This document shows, in pieces, positions 8,434 to 15,774 of a DNA stretch of 37,096 nt. A program made the translations under genes and the position numbers. Position 1 is the stretch's first letter. The number at the start of each line of letters is the position of its first letter. This DNA comes from Verrucomicrobiales bacterium (lineage in GTDB: Bacteria; Verrucomicrobiota; Verrucomicrobiia; Verrucomicrobiales; DEV007): positions 1-37,096 of the forward strand of contig JARGOP010000043.1 of NCBI GenBank assembly GCA_029233965.1, in the 5' to 3' direction. The notes below the pieces were generated by a model. The model did not search any database and was not told the DNA's origin. It saw only the letters and a program-made list of their open reading frames with translations.

Positions 8434-9717
8434 ATGAATTCCAATATCGCCCCCCAGTCGATCCAGGATGACGCTGTCATCAAGTTGACCTGTCCTGAAT
8501 GTTCAGGTGGATTAAACCTTCGCCGCAAGCATCTAGGCATCAGCGGCAAATGTGTGCATTGCGAGGCTCCGATCACCGCAGTAGAGGAGGAGGGAATCGT
8601 TTCTCTCAAGCACTCTGCAGAAGTGCAGAAATCTCCTGAAATTGAAACGATGGCGGAAGTCCCGCCTGCTCCGGCTCCACAGCTCGAGAAGGAGGCTTCA
8701 CAACCTTTTCCTGCCCCGATTTCGACACCAGCTCCGGAAGGGAAGGCAGTTGAAGAGGCGTCCGCCCCGGCCTGGGGATTCCCGAAGCGCGAGGAAGTCT
8801 CCGTCGCGGCGCAGCCGACTACTCCTGCCGAAGAATCTGCAGAAGCAGAAACGGCATTCAACCTTCCCGGCGTGATACCGCCTTCGTTTTCCGCCATCGC
8901 TCCTCCATTGCCGGATCCTGAGGGTGAAGCAGTTGAGCGACCTGAAGAGAGGGCAGAGTCTGTCCCGCCTTTGAATGAAGTCGCTCCTCCGGCGCTGCCA
9001 ACCGGCTTTGGATTTTCTGAGAAGCCCTCCTTTGAAGCGGCGAAAGACTCTGTTCCGGTGGAAGAGGCGCCGGAGAAAAATTCCAAAGTTCCCGCGTCCG
9101 ATTCTTCCGATTTGTTTGAGTCGAAGACAGAGTCGATGGGGTCCCCGCTCTTTTCGAACCAAGCATCCAGTGGCGAAGTGAATGCCGGCTGGGGAGCGAA
9201 GGTGCCGAACCAGAATCATGCCAGCATTTCACCGTTTTCCACGGGATCTGCGGAGCCTGATCCGGGATTTGCGGAGACTCTCTTTCGCGAGAAGGCCGGG
9301 GGAGATACCGGAGCGATTCAACCGAAGTCGCCGTTCGGTGACCTCGACGGAGGCGATGATGCACCGCTCGCTTCGGGAGCGCTCTTCAGCAATCCGGTAA
9401 ATTCGCAGAAGCCTGCTCCGGTCGGGCCTGAGAAGGAGGTCCTCCTCGTTGGAGATGGTCGTCCTTTGCGCGAGATGACTCCCGAAGAGAAAGAGCAGTT
9501 CGCCAGTGACATCATGCATTTCGGTGATTACCACAAGCGTTCCTCCTGGATGAAACGCATTGTGAAATCCTTTGTCACCCTTGCTGTCCTTGTCGGCATC
9601 GGATATGCGGCTTACGTTTTTCTTCCCCGGGAACAGGTCGAGGTCGCGAAGGCGAAAGTGTTGAACTGGCTGGAGCCCGGTTCCGACCTGATGGACTACC
9701 TTCCGTTTGAACTGTGA
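8434..9717 (+). CDS. zinc-ribbon/low-complexity/membrane protein, paralogue of the preceding gene
   Basis: This 427-residue protein repeats the layout of its neighbour on a smaller scale. A zinc ribbon lies right at the N-terminus (Cys20/23 and Cys40/43, CPECSGGLNL and CVHCEAP). A linker of about 320 residues rich in Ala, Pro, Glu and Ser follows (with a PTGFGFSEK unit). Then come a conserved-looking segment, LREMTPEEKEQFASDIMHFG, and a single membrane helix at about 378-396 after WMKRIVKS. The two ribbons align closely (SCPKCKGDL...LGI-like spacing...C-x-x-C), which points to tandem duplication and later linker expansion. It is 30 bases from the upstream gene and probably in one transcript. 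No catalytic motif is visible. Adaptor or membrane-tethered assembly roles are possible but unproven. Confidence 0.9.
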   Translation: MNSNIAPQSIQDDAVIKLTCPECSGGLNLRRKHLGISGKCVHCEAPITAVEEEGIVSLKHSAEVQKSPEIETMAEVPPAPAPQLEKEASQPFPAPISTPAPEGKAVEEASAPAWGFPKREEVSVAAQPTTPAEESAEAETAFNLPGVIPPSFSAIAPPLPDPEGEAVERPEERAESVPPLNEVAPPALPTGFGFSEKPSFEAAKDSVPVEEAPEKNSKVPASDSSDLFESKTESMGSPLFSNQASSGEVNAGWGAKVPNQNHASISPFSTGSAEPDPGFAETLFREKAGGDTGAIQPKSPFGDLDGGDDAPLASGALFSNPVNSQKPAPVGPEKEVLLVGDGRPLREMTPEEKEQFASDIMHFGDYHKRSSWMKRIVKSFVTLAVLVGIGYAAYVFLPREQVEVAKAKVLNWLEPGSDLMDYLPFEL

Positions 9718-9958
9718 GTCGGAGGACGGCGAAAAGGAGGTCAAGATCAAGGCTCTCGAAGGTCTCGCGGATCTTTCGACCCAGATGGATGCCTATCTCA
9801 CCACCTCTGAGAATCAGCTGAACGAGACGCTGCCTGAGGGAGCGGAAGGCTACGAGCGCGAAAAGCTGATCGACACTCCCGAGCTGCCAAAGATTCCGAA
9901 AATCCCCGGGGTGAAAATGCCCGGTCTTCCGGGGATGGACACCGGAACAGCCGGGTAG
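9707..9958 (+). CDS. small hypothetical protein overlapping the zinc-ribbon gene
   Basis: An 83-codon frame that overlaps the end of the upstream gene by 11 bases in the +1 frame. It ends three bases before the convergent leuD stop. Codon use looks coding (G/C-rich third positions), and the peptide is charged then proline-rich (LPKIPKIPGVKMPGLPG). The start is uncertain: TTG at 9707, or ATG at 9785. A very good Shine-Dalgarno sequence (aaaggaggt, about 9733-9741) sits 4 bases before an in-frame ATC. It could be a translationally coupled small gene or the real C-terminus of the upstream protein separated by a frameshift. No function is recognised. Confidence 0.5.
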   Translation: MNCESEDGEKEVKIKALEGLADLSTQMDAYLTTSENQLNETLPEGAEGYEREKLIDTPELPKIPKIPGVKMPGLPGMDTGTAG

Positions 9959-9961
9959 ATC

Positions 9962-10558
9962 CTACACGTATCCGAGCTCTTTGACGGTCGAGGCAATGTC
10001 GTCCTCCGCCTCAAGGAGTTCGCCGATCGGGTCCCACTTGGCGGAAAGGAATGCATCGCGTGCTGTCGAGGGGATTTCCACAGGGACCGATTCAGCGCCG
10101 TAGCGAACGCACTTCTCTTCAACATCGATCGTGACTTCGAGGGAGGGATCGGCGCCGATCGCAGCCGCGATTTTCTCAATATCGTCGTGACTGGCGATGG
10201 CGCACGGGATGCCGAGGGTAGCGCAGTTTCCGAAGAAAATTTCAGCGAAGCTCTGGGCGATCACGGCGCGGAATCCTGCTTTGTAGATGGCCTGGGGAGC
10301 GTGCTCACGTGAGCTTCCGCATCCGAAATTGATACCGGAAAGAAGAATGCTCGCTTCGGCAAAGCGATCTTCGTTCAGGGGGTGGTTTTTCTTCGAACCA
10401 TCGGCTTCGTGGCGGACATCGTAGAAAAGATACTGGCCGAGGTCGTCGAAAGTGACGCACTTCATGAAACGGGCCGGGATGATCCGGTCAGTGTCAATAT
10501 CAGAACCGGGGACATAGACGCCTTTTCCGGAGACAGAAGTGATCTTTTCGAGAGCCAT
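9962..10558 (-). CDS. leuD: 3-isopropylmalate dehydratase small subunit
   Basis: The swivel-domain subunit of isopropylmalate isomerase, which interconverts 2- and 3-isopropylmalate in leucine biosynthesis together with the iron-sulfur large subunit LeuC. The 198-residue product shows the family signatures GSDIDTDRIIPARF near the N-terminus, NFGCGSSREHAPQAI in the middle and FAEIFFGNC after it. The frame remains open for 56 codons upstream, but the ATG at 10558 gives the expected MALEKITSVSGKG start. leuC is not adjacent and not in the window, so the subunit genes are split, or leuC lies elsewhere. A homoaconitase-type small subunit is a less likely alternative. Confidence 0.93.
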   Translation of the reverse strand: MALEKITSVSGKGVYVPGSDIDTDRIIPARFMKCVTFDDLGQYLFYDVRHEADGSKKNHPLNEDRFAEASILLSGINFGCGSSREHAPQAIYKAGFRAVIAQSFAEIFFGNCATLGIPCAIASHDDIEKIAAAIGADPSLEVTIDVEEKCVRYGAESVPVEIPSTARDAFLSAKWDPIGELLEAEDDIASTVKELGYV

Positions 10559-10680
10559 GGTTTTAGGGAAGTTAAGGATGGATTCTTCGTTCCGGAGCGG
10601 CCTAAACTCAAGTGGAAACTGTTTTTCGGGGTCCACGTACGTCACGAAGAAGTGCGCGGAAACAAGAGAAAGAAGAGGCT

Positions 10681-10708
10681 TTGAAAGCGATTCAGAGTCC
10701 GTTATCAT
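10681..10708 (+). promoter_or_regulatory. promoter giving a leaderless transcript
   Basis: TTGAAA (10681-10686), a 16-base spacer and TATCAT (10703-10708) end only six bases before the ATG at 10715. Transcription would begin at or next to the start codon, predicting a leaderless mRNA. This matches the absence of any Shine-Dalgarno sequence. Confidence 0.5.
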
Positions 10709-10714
10709 AAAGAC

Positions 10715-11221
10715 ATGAGGCTTCAATCAGCAGGATGGATCATCGCTGCGGGCTTAGCCTCCCTGCCTGCGGCAGGGAGTGCCGACTTGATCGAGAAACA
10801 GTTCGTCCAGCCCGGGGGAACGGGCACGGCAGCGGGAATCGTGTTTCAGGGATCGCGAAACATGAAGCATCTCGGGAAAAAGCGATCGACCGTTTCGTCC
10901 GTGGTCGTTCCTTCGTTGCATCCTGTCACCGTGATTCCTGCGCTGCGGAATGAGGAGCTTCAGCCGAAGCCGCGTTTTGGTTATGGATCGGACTATCAGT
11001 CTGAGGTCCGTTCACAGGAACGCGTCGTTCCACAGGTTCAGGCAGGTCCGGCCGTCTCTGCTCCGGTGTACCAGTTTCGATACAGTTACCCTGTGTCTCG
11101 CGAGTATTGGATCACCTCTCCGTATCAGCGTTATTTTTCCCCTTACCATTCGTGTTGGCATCGGGGTGGCAGCTGGTGGGGAGGCGGCTTCACGCGATTT
11201 TCGCTTTCTTTCGGGTGGTAG
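10715..11221 (+). CDS. small secreted protein, unknown function
   Basis: A 168-residue product with a clear signal peptide (hydrophobic residues 7-20, cleavage probably near AAGSA-D). The mature part has no recognised domain. A Val/Pro/Gln-rich middle (SSVVVPSLHPVTVIP) is followed by an aromatic Tyr/Ser/Trp/Gly-rich tail containing WHRGGSWWGGGF and ending SFGW. The aromatic C-terminal residue resembles outer-membrane proteins, but the length is short for a barrel. The ATG follows a promoter so closely that the transcript may be leaderless. It is divergent from leuD and 107 bases upstream of the esterase gene. Confidence 0.75.
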   Translation: MRLQSAGWIIAAGLASLPAAGSADLIEKQFVQPGGTGTAAGIVFQGSRNMKHLGKKRSTVSSVVVPSLHPVTVIPALRNEELQPKPRFGYGSDYQSEVRSQERVVPQVQAGPAVSAPVYQFRYSYPVSREYWITSPYQRYFSPYHSCWHRGGSWWGGGFTRFSLSFGW

Positions 11222-11285
11222 GCGCGTCCGCCCTGCACAGCCCCGGGGAAAGGATCCGGCCATTTGCTCTGACCGATCTACGTCC

Positions 11286-11314
11286 TTGTCAGGCGTGAGG
11301 TCATCAGGCAGTAT
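11286..11314 (+). promoter_or_regulatory. possible promoter for the esterase gene
   Basis: TTGTCA (11286-11291), a 17-base spacer and CAGTAT (11309-11314) end 14 bases before the ATG at 11329. The -35 is good and the -10 is only moderate, so confidence is low. Confidence 0.3.
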
Positions 11315-11328
11315 CCGGATCTTCATTC

Positions 11329-12210
11329 ATGAAACCCCGATTTTTCCTTCTCCTTTTCACCGCCTTTCTCGCACCCGTTCACGCGGCTGACGAAGACTAT
11401 ACTCCCGGACCCGACGCGATGCCGAAAGAGGAGGTTCCGAAGGGCGAAGTGAGACAACACACCTGGACCAGTGAAATCTTCCCGGGCACGATTCGTGATT
11501 ACTGGGTTTACGTCCCTGCCCAATACGACAAGGAAAAACCCGCTGCGTTATTGGTTTGTCAGGATGGTGGTGGTTTTGTCCGCGAGAACGGTGCCTTCCG
11601 TGCCCCGACCGTTCTTGATAATCTTATTCATGCCGGAGACATTCCGGTGACGATCGGGATCTTCATCAATCCGGGAGTCGTGCCGGCGGCAAAGGAGGGG
11701 CAGGAGCCCCGTAAGAACCGGAGCTTCGAGTATGACACTCTCAGTGATCAGTATGCCCGCTTCCTCCTCGAAGAAATCATTCCCGAAGTCGAAAAGACCT
11801 ATCGTCTCACTGACGATCCGAAAGACCGGGTTATCTGTGGCAACAGCTCAGGCGCCATTTGCGCTTTCACCGTTGCCTGGGAGCGTCCCGAATCGTTCGG
11901 CAAGGTCATCAGCCATATCGGGAGCTTCACGAACATCCGCGGCGGTCATGTCTATCCCGCTTTGATTCGCAAAACCGAGCCCAAGCCGATCCGGGTATTT
12001 CTGCAGGACGGGGAAAACGATCTCGATAACCTTCACGGCAACTGGCCTATCGCGAATGAGCAGATGGCCGCAGCCCTCAAGTTCGCGGGCTATGACTACC
12101 GGTTTGTGATGGGGACCGGAAAGCACAGCTCAAGACATGGAGGCGCTATTTTCCCGGACACCCTGAGATGGATCTGGGAGGACTGGAAGGAATCTGTCGC
12201 CGCGAAATGA
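11329..12210 (+). CDS. secreted alpha/beta-hydrolase, enterochelin-esterase-like
   Basis: A 293-residue exported hydrolase. Residues 1-19 form a signal peptide ([16 protein letters not shown]). The fold signature is that of the esterase D/enterochelin esterase group: an [13 protein letters not shown] strand region, an [10 protein letters not shown] oxyanion segment, the nucleophile elbow GNSSGA with Ser173, and a C-terminal catalytic His in GKHSSRHGG. The acid is probably the Asp in [12 protein letters not shown]. The substrate is not visible. Relatives in PVC bacteria are often carbohydrate-ester esterases, and the next gene, only 38 bases downstream, encodes an SMP-30 type lactonase-like protein, so a shared role in sugar-ester or lactone breakdown is plausible. 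Confidence 0.9.
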   Translation: MKPRFFLLLFTAFLAPVHAADEDYTPGPDAMPKEEVPKGEVRQHTWTSEIFPGTIRDYWVYVPAQYDKEKPAALLVCQDGGGFVRENGAFRAPTVLDNLIHAGDIPVTIGIFINPGVVPAAKEGQEPRKNRSFEYDTLSDQYARFLLEEIIPEVEKTYRLTDDPKDRVICGNSSGAICAFTVAWERPESFGKVISHIGSFTNIRGGHVYPALIRKTEPKPIRVFLQDGENDLDNLHGNWPIANEQMAAALKFAGYDYRFVMGTGKHSSRHGGAIFPDTLRWIWEDWKESVAAK

Positions 12211-12248
12211 AACCACTTATCCCGACTTACTTTCACGTATCTACATCC

Positions 12249-13175
12249 ATGAAGCATCAGTGTCTATCCGCGCTCATTAGTGGTTCCCTTCTCCTGGCCG
12301 GTATCGGTAAGGCGCAGGACATGCCCCTGAGACAGGTTCTCATCGAAGGCGAAAACTGGGAGGTCGCCGCAGAGGGTTTCAACTTTGCTGATGGTCTCTC
12401 CACCGACGCCGACGGCAATCTTTACTTCTCCGATGTCAAGGGTGGCACCGCGGTCTACAAGGTCGATCTCGATGGCAGGATGACGGAGTTTATCAAAGAC
12501 GCGCCCGGCATCAGCGGTCTCCAGTGGGGAAGTGATGGACGGCTCTACGCCTGTGTCGCCCGTGAACAGCGTGTCGTGGTTTTCGACGCCGACGGAAAAG
12601 AAACCGAACTCGTCAACGAAGTGCGTCCGAATGATCTCGTCGTCACCCATGACGGGAATCTCTATTTTACAATGACGCCGACTTCAGAGATCCGCCGGAT
12701 CGATCCATCCGGAAAAATGAGCGTCGTCAGCGAGGGTGTGGTTACGAAGCCGAACGGAATCACTCTTTCAAGAGATCAGGGAACTCTCGCGGTGTCGGAT
12801 CATGGAGGAAAGTTTGTCTGGGCATTCCGCATCGAAGAGGACGGGAGCCTTGGCTGTCCCGGAAACTATATGGAAATGCGGACGCCGGTGGCTGATCCTG
12901 AGATCGCCCGTGGAGACGGCATGGCCACCGATGTTCACGGCCGCTACTACGTGACGACGGCAGAGGGGCTGCAGATGTTTGACCCGACCGGGCGCATGGG
13001 CGGGGTGATTGCGACTCCGGACCCGGAGGAGATGCTCGTGAGCGTTTGCTTTGCCGGTCCTGATCACTCGTATCTCTACGTGGCGAACGGCGGGAAAATC
13101 TATCGTCGCAAAACAAAGACGAGAGGCGCGCTCTTTTTCGAGGAGCCGAAGCCGGCCGAGGCACCGCCGAAATAA
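12249..13175 (+). CDS. secreted SMP-30/gluconolactonase-like beta-propeller protein
   Basis: A 308-residue protein of the SMP-30/gluconolactonase/LRE-like group. The ATG at 12249 gives a clear signal peptide (CLSALISGSLLLAGIGKA), while the longer frame from 12168 does not. Propeller blades are marked by the repeated pattern G-x-LYF-x(D/S), as in GNLYFSDVKGG, GRLYACVAREQ, GNLYFTMTPTS and GRYYVTTAEGL. Metal-binding positions of the family are consistent with the Glu in AAEGFNFADG, the Asn in KPNGITLS and the Asp in ARGDGMATD. Family enzymes hydrolyse sugar lactones with a divalent metal, but the exact substrate cannot be read. It follows an esterase gene by 38 bases and is likely co-transcribed with it. 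It converges on ribE with only seven bases between stops. Confidence 0.9.
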   Translation: MKHQCLSALISGSLLLAGIGKAQDMPLRQVLIEGENWEVAAEGFNFADGLSTDADGNLYFSDVKGGTAVYKVDLDGRMTEFIKDAPGISGLQWGSDGRLYACVAREQRVVVFDADGKETELVNEVRPNDLVVTHDGNLYFTMTPTSEIRRIDPSGKMSVVSEGVVTKPNGITLSRDQGTLAVSDHGGKFVWAFRIEEDGSLGCPGNYMEMRTPVADPEIARGDGMATDVHGRYYVTTAEGLQMFDPTGRMGGVIATPDPEEMLVSVCFAGPDHSYLYVANGGKIYRRKTKTRGALFFEEPKPAEAPPK

Positions 13176-13182
13176 GTTTTTG

Positions 13183-13776
13183 TCAGGACTTTGAGAGTTC
13201 GGTGATCCTTGCAATATGCTTCGCGAGCATGTCAAATTCGAGGTTCACGCGTGACCCGACAGTGGCGGCCTTGAGGCTCGTGACCTCATGCGTGTGCGGG
13301 ATGATCCAGAGGGTGAAGCGATCTTTCTGCAAATCGGCGACGGTCAGGCTGATGCCATTCACGCAGATCGATCCTTTGTGAACCACGAGGTGCGCAAATT
13401 CGTTCGGAAGGGCCACGGTGAACTGATGGTCCTGTCCCACCGGCTCATAGGCGAGAATTTCGGCGCAGGCATCGACGTGCCCCTGGACGAAATGCCCGGA
13501 GAGCCGGTCGCCGATGCGCAGGGAACGTTCCAGGTTGACGGGGTCGCCGGGAGCAAGGTCCCCCAGATTGGTAAGGCGAAGAGTCTCGTGAAGTAGATCA
13601 AAACGCATCGCGCCGTCTTTGACTTCAGTGACGGTGAGGCAGGCGCCGTTGTTGGCGACACTTTCGCCCAGTGCGACTTCACCGGTGAAGGTCGAATTCA
13701 CCCAAAGCTCAGCCCCTGTCTCGACTGGTTTCAGGGCGGCCACTTCGCCGCATTCTTCGATGATTCCGGTAAACAT
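13183..13776 (-). CDS. ribE: riboflavin synthase, alpha chain
   Basis: Dismutates two molecules of 6,7-dimethyl-8-ribityllumazine to riboflavin. The 197-residue product starts MFTGIIEECGEV, the invariant N-terminus of the family. It shows the internal duplication of two lumazine-binding barrels: NNGACLTV in the first half and VNGISLTV in the second, with HFVQGHVD at the beginning of the second barrel. The upstream extension of the frame (to 14001) is not family-like and overlaps a divergent esterase gene, so the ATG at 13776 is used. No FMN riboswitch was recognised upstream, and no other riboflavin gene is adjacent. Confidence 0.96.
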   Translation of the reverse strand: MFTGIIEECGEVAALKPVETGAELWVNSTFTGEVALGESVANNGACLTVTEVKDGAMRFDLLHETLRLTNLGDLAPGDPVNLERSLRIGDRLSGHFVQGHVDACAEILAYEPVGQDHQFTVALPNEFAHLVVHKGSICVNGISLTVADLQKDRFTLWIIPHTHEVTSLKAATVGSRVNLEFDMLAKHIARITELSKS

Positions 13777-13882
13777 GAGGGACTCTAGCACAGGATTGAT
13801 CGGACTTGCAAAAATCATCCTGACTCGATCAGGCTTGACCGTGGAGCAACCAAACTGGTTCGATGGGCGCGATTCGCTTTTC

Positions 13883-14806
13883 ATGAAATTCCTCTCCATC
13901 TTCTTCAGTTTGTGCCTGTCATTCGCGACCGCAGCAGAGCGCGAGCCTTCGATCATTTGGATCAATGAATTGTCGGCCGACAAATCCCTTCCTCCGAACA
14001 CGACGCATCAAACCTTTTACTCTGAGGCTGCGGGCGAGGATGTGGGCTATTGCCTCTACCTTCCGCCCGGCTACGCGGAAAACACAGAGGTGCGCTACCC
14101 GGTAATCTATAACCTGCACGGCAACGGCGGGAATGAGTTTCACAGTTTTGAGGACGTCGAGGTCCTTCACGCGGGCATTCTCGCCGGGAAGTGGCCGCCG
14201 ATGATCATGGCGTTGCCGAATGGAGGTCACAGCACTTTCTACAAGGATTCACACGACGGCAAGCTGCCGATCGAGACGATGGTCATCCGGGAGTTTCTTC
14301 CACACATCGACAGGACCTACCGGACGATCGCGGCCCGTGAAGGAAGATGTATTGAGGGATTTTCGATGGGAGGTCGTGGCTCACTGCGTCTTGCCATGAA
14401 GTATCCCGATCTATTCTGCTCGCTGTTTTGTCAGGCGGGAAATGTGCCGAGGACGTTGGCGAATTTTGATGCCGCTGAAAAATGGGAGGACGTGATTCAG
14501 GGCTATCTCGGTCCGGACCGGGAGAACTATGTGAACAACGATGCCTTTCTCCTCCTCGAAAAGAATCTGAAGAAGATCAAAGGCCGCCTCCGCATTCAGA
14601 TGGCCTGCGGCACGAAGGACGGAGGTCACCTTCCGACGGTTCGGGATTTTCATCGCCATCTCGTCGAGCACGGGGTGGATCACACTTACATCGAGTTGGA
14701 AGGACTCGCCCACCGACGCACGGAAATGATCAAACGAATGGAGCCGATCTGGTTTGACTACCACGTGGAATCAATCCGCCTCGCGACGGAGGCGGCCGGA
14801 AAGTAG
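13883..14806 (+). CDS. secreted esterase, esterase D/feruloyl-esterase-like
   Basis: A 307-residue exported alpha/beta-hydrolase. The ATG at 13883 gives a signal peptide (FLSIFFSLCLSFATAAE). Characteristic segments are VGYCLYLPPGY, VIYNLHGNGGNEF (oxyanion hole), nucleophile elbow GFSMGGRGS with Ser161, an acid near ACGTKDGGH and a final His in LEGLAHRRTEM. This matches the esterase D/S-formylglutathione-hydrolase/feruloyl-esterase superfamily. Export makes a polysaccharide-ester or ester-releasing role more likely than the cytoplasmic glutathione role. It is divergent from ribE across about 105 bases and lies 62 bases before the ABC transporter operon. It is a second, distant relative of the esterase at 11329. 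Confidence 0.9.
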   Translation: MKFLSIFFSLCLSFATAAEREPSIIWINELSADKSLPPNTTHQTFYSEAAGEDVGYCLYLPPGYAENTEVRYPVIYNLHGNGGNEFHSFEDVEVLHAGILAGKWPPMIMALPNGGHSTFYKDSHDGKLPIETMVIREFLPHIDRTYRTIAAREGRCIEGFSMGGRGSLRLAMKYPDLFCSLFCQAGNVPRTLANFDAAEKWEDVIQGYLGPDRENYVNNDAFLLLEKNLKKIKGRLRIQMACGTKDGGHLPTVRDFHRHLVEHGVDHTYIELEGLAHRRTEMIKRMEPIWFDYHVESIRLATEAAGK

Positions 14807-14868
14807 GGAATCGCTCATCCCGCTCTGGTCCTTTGCCTGATACGGGGTAGCTTCATCCTGACAACACC

Positions 14869-15774
14869 ATGACGACAGAGACTCCCACTGCCGCCCCGCC
14901 CGAAGCTGTTTTGTCCGTTTCGGGACTCCGTCGTGCCTTCGGTCGCTTCACCGCGGTGAACGAACTCGATTTGTCGGTGAATGCCGGCGAGATCTACGGA
15001 TTTCTCGGAGTGAACGGAGCCGGGAAGACGACGACGATTCGGATGCTTATGGGAATCATCGCCCCGGACAGCGGGACAATCGAATTACTTGGGCAGAAGA
15101 CGAAGCGGACCACGCTGAAGTTGAAACAGCAGATCGGCTACGTTTCGCAGGATCAAACTTTCTACCCCTGGATGACTGCCGAAATGCTGGGGAAGTTCGT
15201 CGGTGGTCTCTATCCCACCTGGGACCCGGAGGAGTTCCGCCGTCTCCTCAACGTGCTCGAAGTTCCCGCGAACCGGAAGGTTTCCAACCTCTCGGGCGGG
15301 ATGCGCGTCAAGCTGGCGCTCGCGCTTGCAATTGCCCCGAGACCGCCGCTCCTGATCCTCGACGAACCCACTGCCGGACTCGACCCGGTCGCCCGCCGCG
15401 AGTTTCTTGAGATCATCATGCACCAGTCCCGCGAGTACGGGCGGACGACCTTTTTCTCAACGCACCTCCTCGACGAAGTGGAGCGGGCGGCGGATCGGGT
15501 CGGAATCATTCACCAGGGCCAAAAGCGTTTCGAAGGGCCACTCGATGACCTGCGTCGGCGCGTGAGGGAGATTACGCTCGCGCCTGAAGAGACGTTGCCG
15601 GAGGGATTTGAGCTGTGGCGTGAGTTGGAAGTCACGGAGGCGGAGACCGGAACCCGACGAGTCATCGTGGATGCCGACGCCGGGGTCTGGGGTCAATATG
15701 GCAAACAGGGGAAACAACTTTCGCTGGATGACATCTTTATCGCCTGCGTGGGAATTTCAACGACCCGGATTTGA
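14869..15774 (+). CDS. ABC transporter ATP-binding protein (ABC-2 type)
   Basis: A 301-residue ATPase with all nucleotide-binding motifs: Walker A GVNGAGKT (47-54), Q-loop around YVSQDQ (91-96), signature LSGGM (141-145), Walker B LLILDE (161-166), the D-loop following it and the switch His199 in STHLLDE. The C-terminal 70 residues form the accessory domain typical of CcmA/YxlF/DRR-type ATPases that serve ABC-2 permeases. The stop codon overlaps the start of the first permease by one base, and the second permease overlaps the first by four. The trio should therefore be produced together and assemble as an ATPase dimer with a heterodimer of the two permeases. The substrate is unknown. Confidence 0.95.
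   Translation: MTTETPTAAPPEAVLSVSGLRRAFGRFTAVNELDLSVNAGEIYGFLGVNGAGKTTTIRMLMGIIAPDSGTIELLGQKTKRTTLKLKQQIGYVSQDQTFYPWMTAEMLGKFVGGLYPTWDPEEFRRLLNVLEVPANRKVSNLSGGMRVKLALALAIAPRPPLLILDEPTAGLDPVARREFLEIIMHQSREYGRTTFFSTHLLDEVERAADRVGIIHQGQKRFEGPLDDLRRRVREITLAPEETLPEGFELWRELEVTEAETGTRRVIVDADAGVWGQYGKQGKQLSLDDIFIACVGISTTRI

Noticed and set aside
13777-13882. FMN riboswitch upstream of riboflavin synthase
   Set aside because: The short divergent spacer has none of the conserved RFN-element stems, and is shorter than the element.
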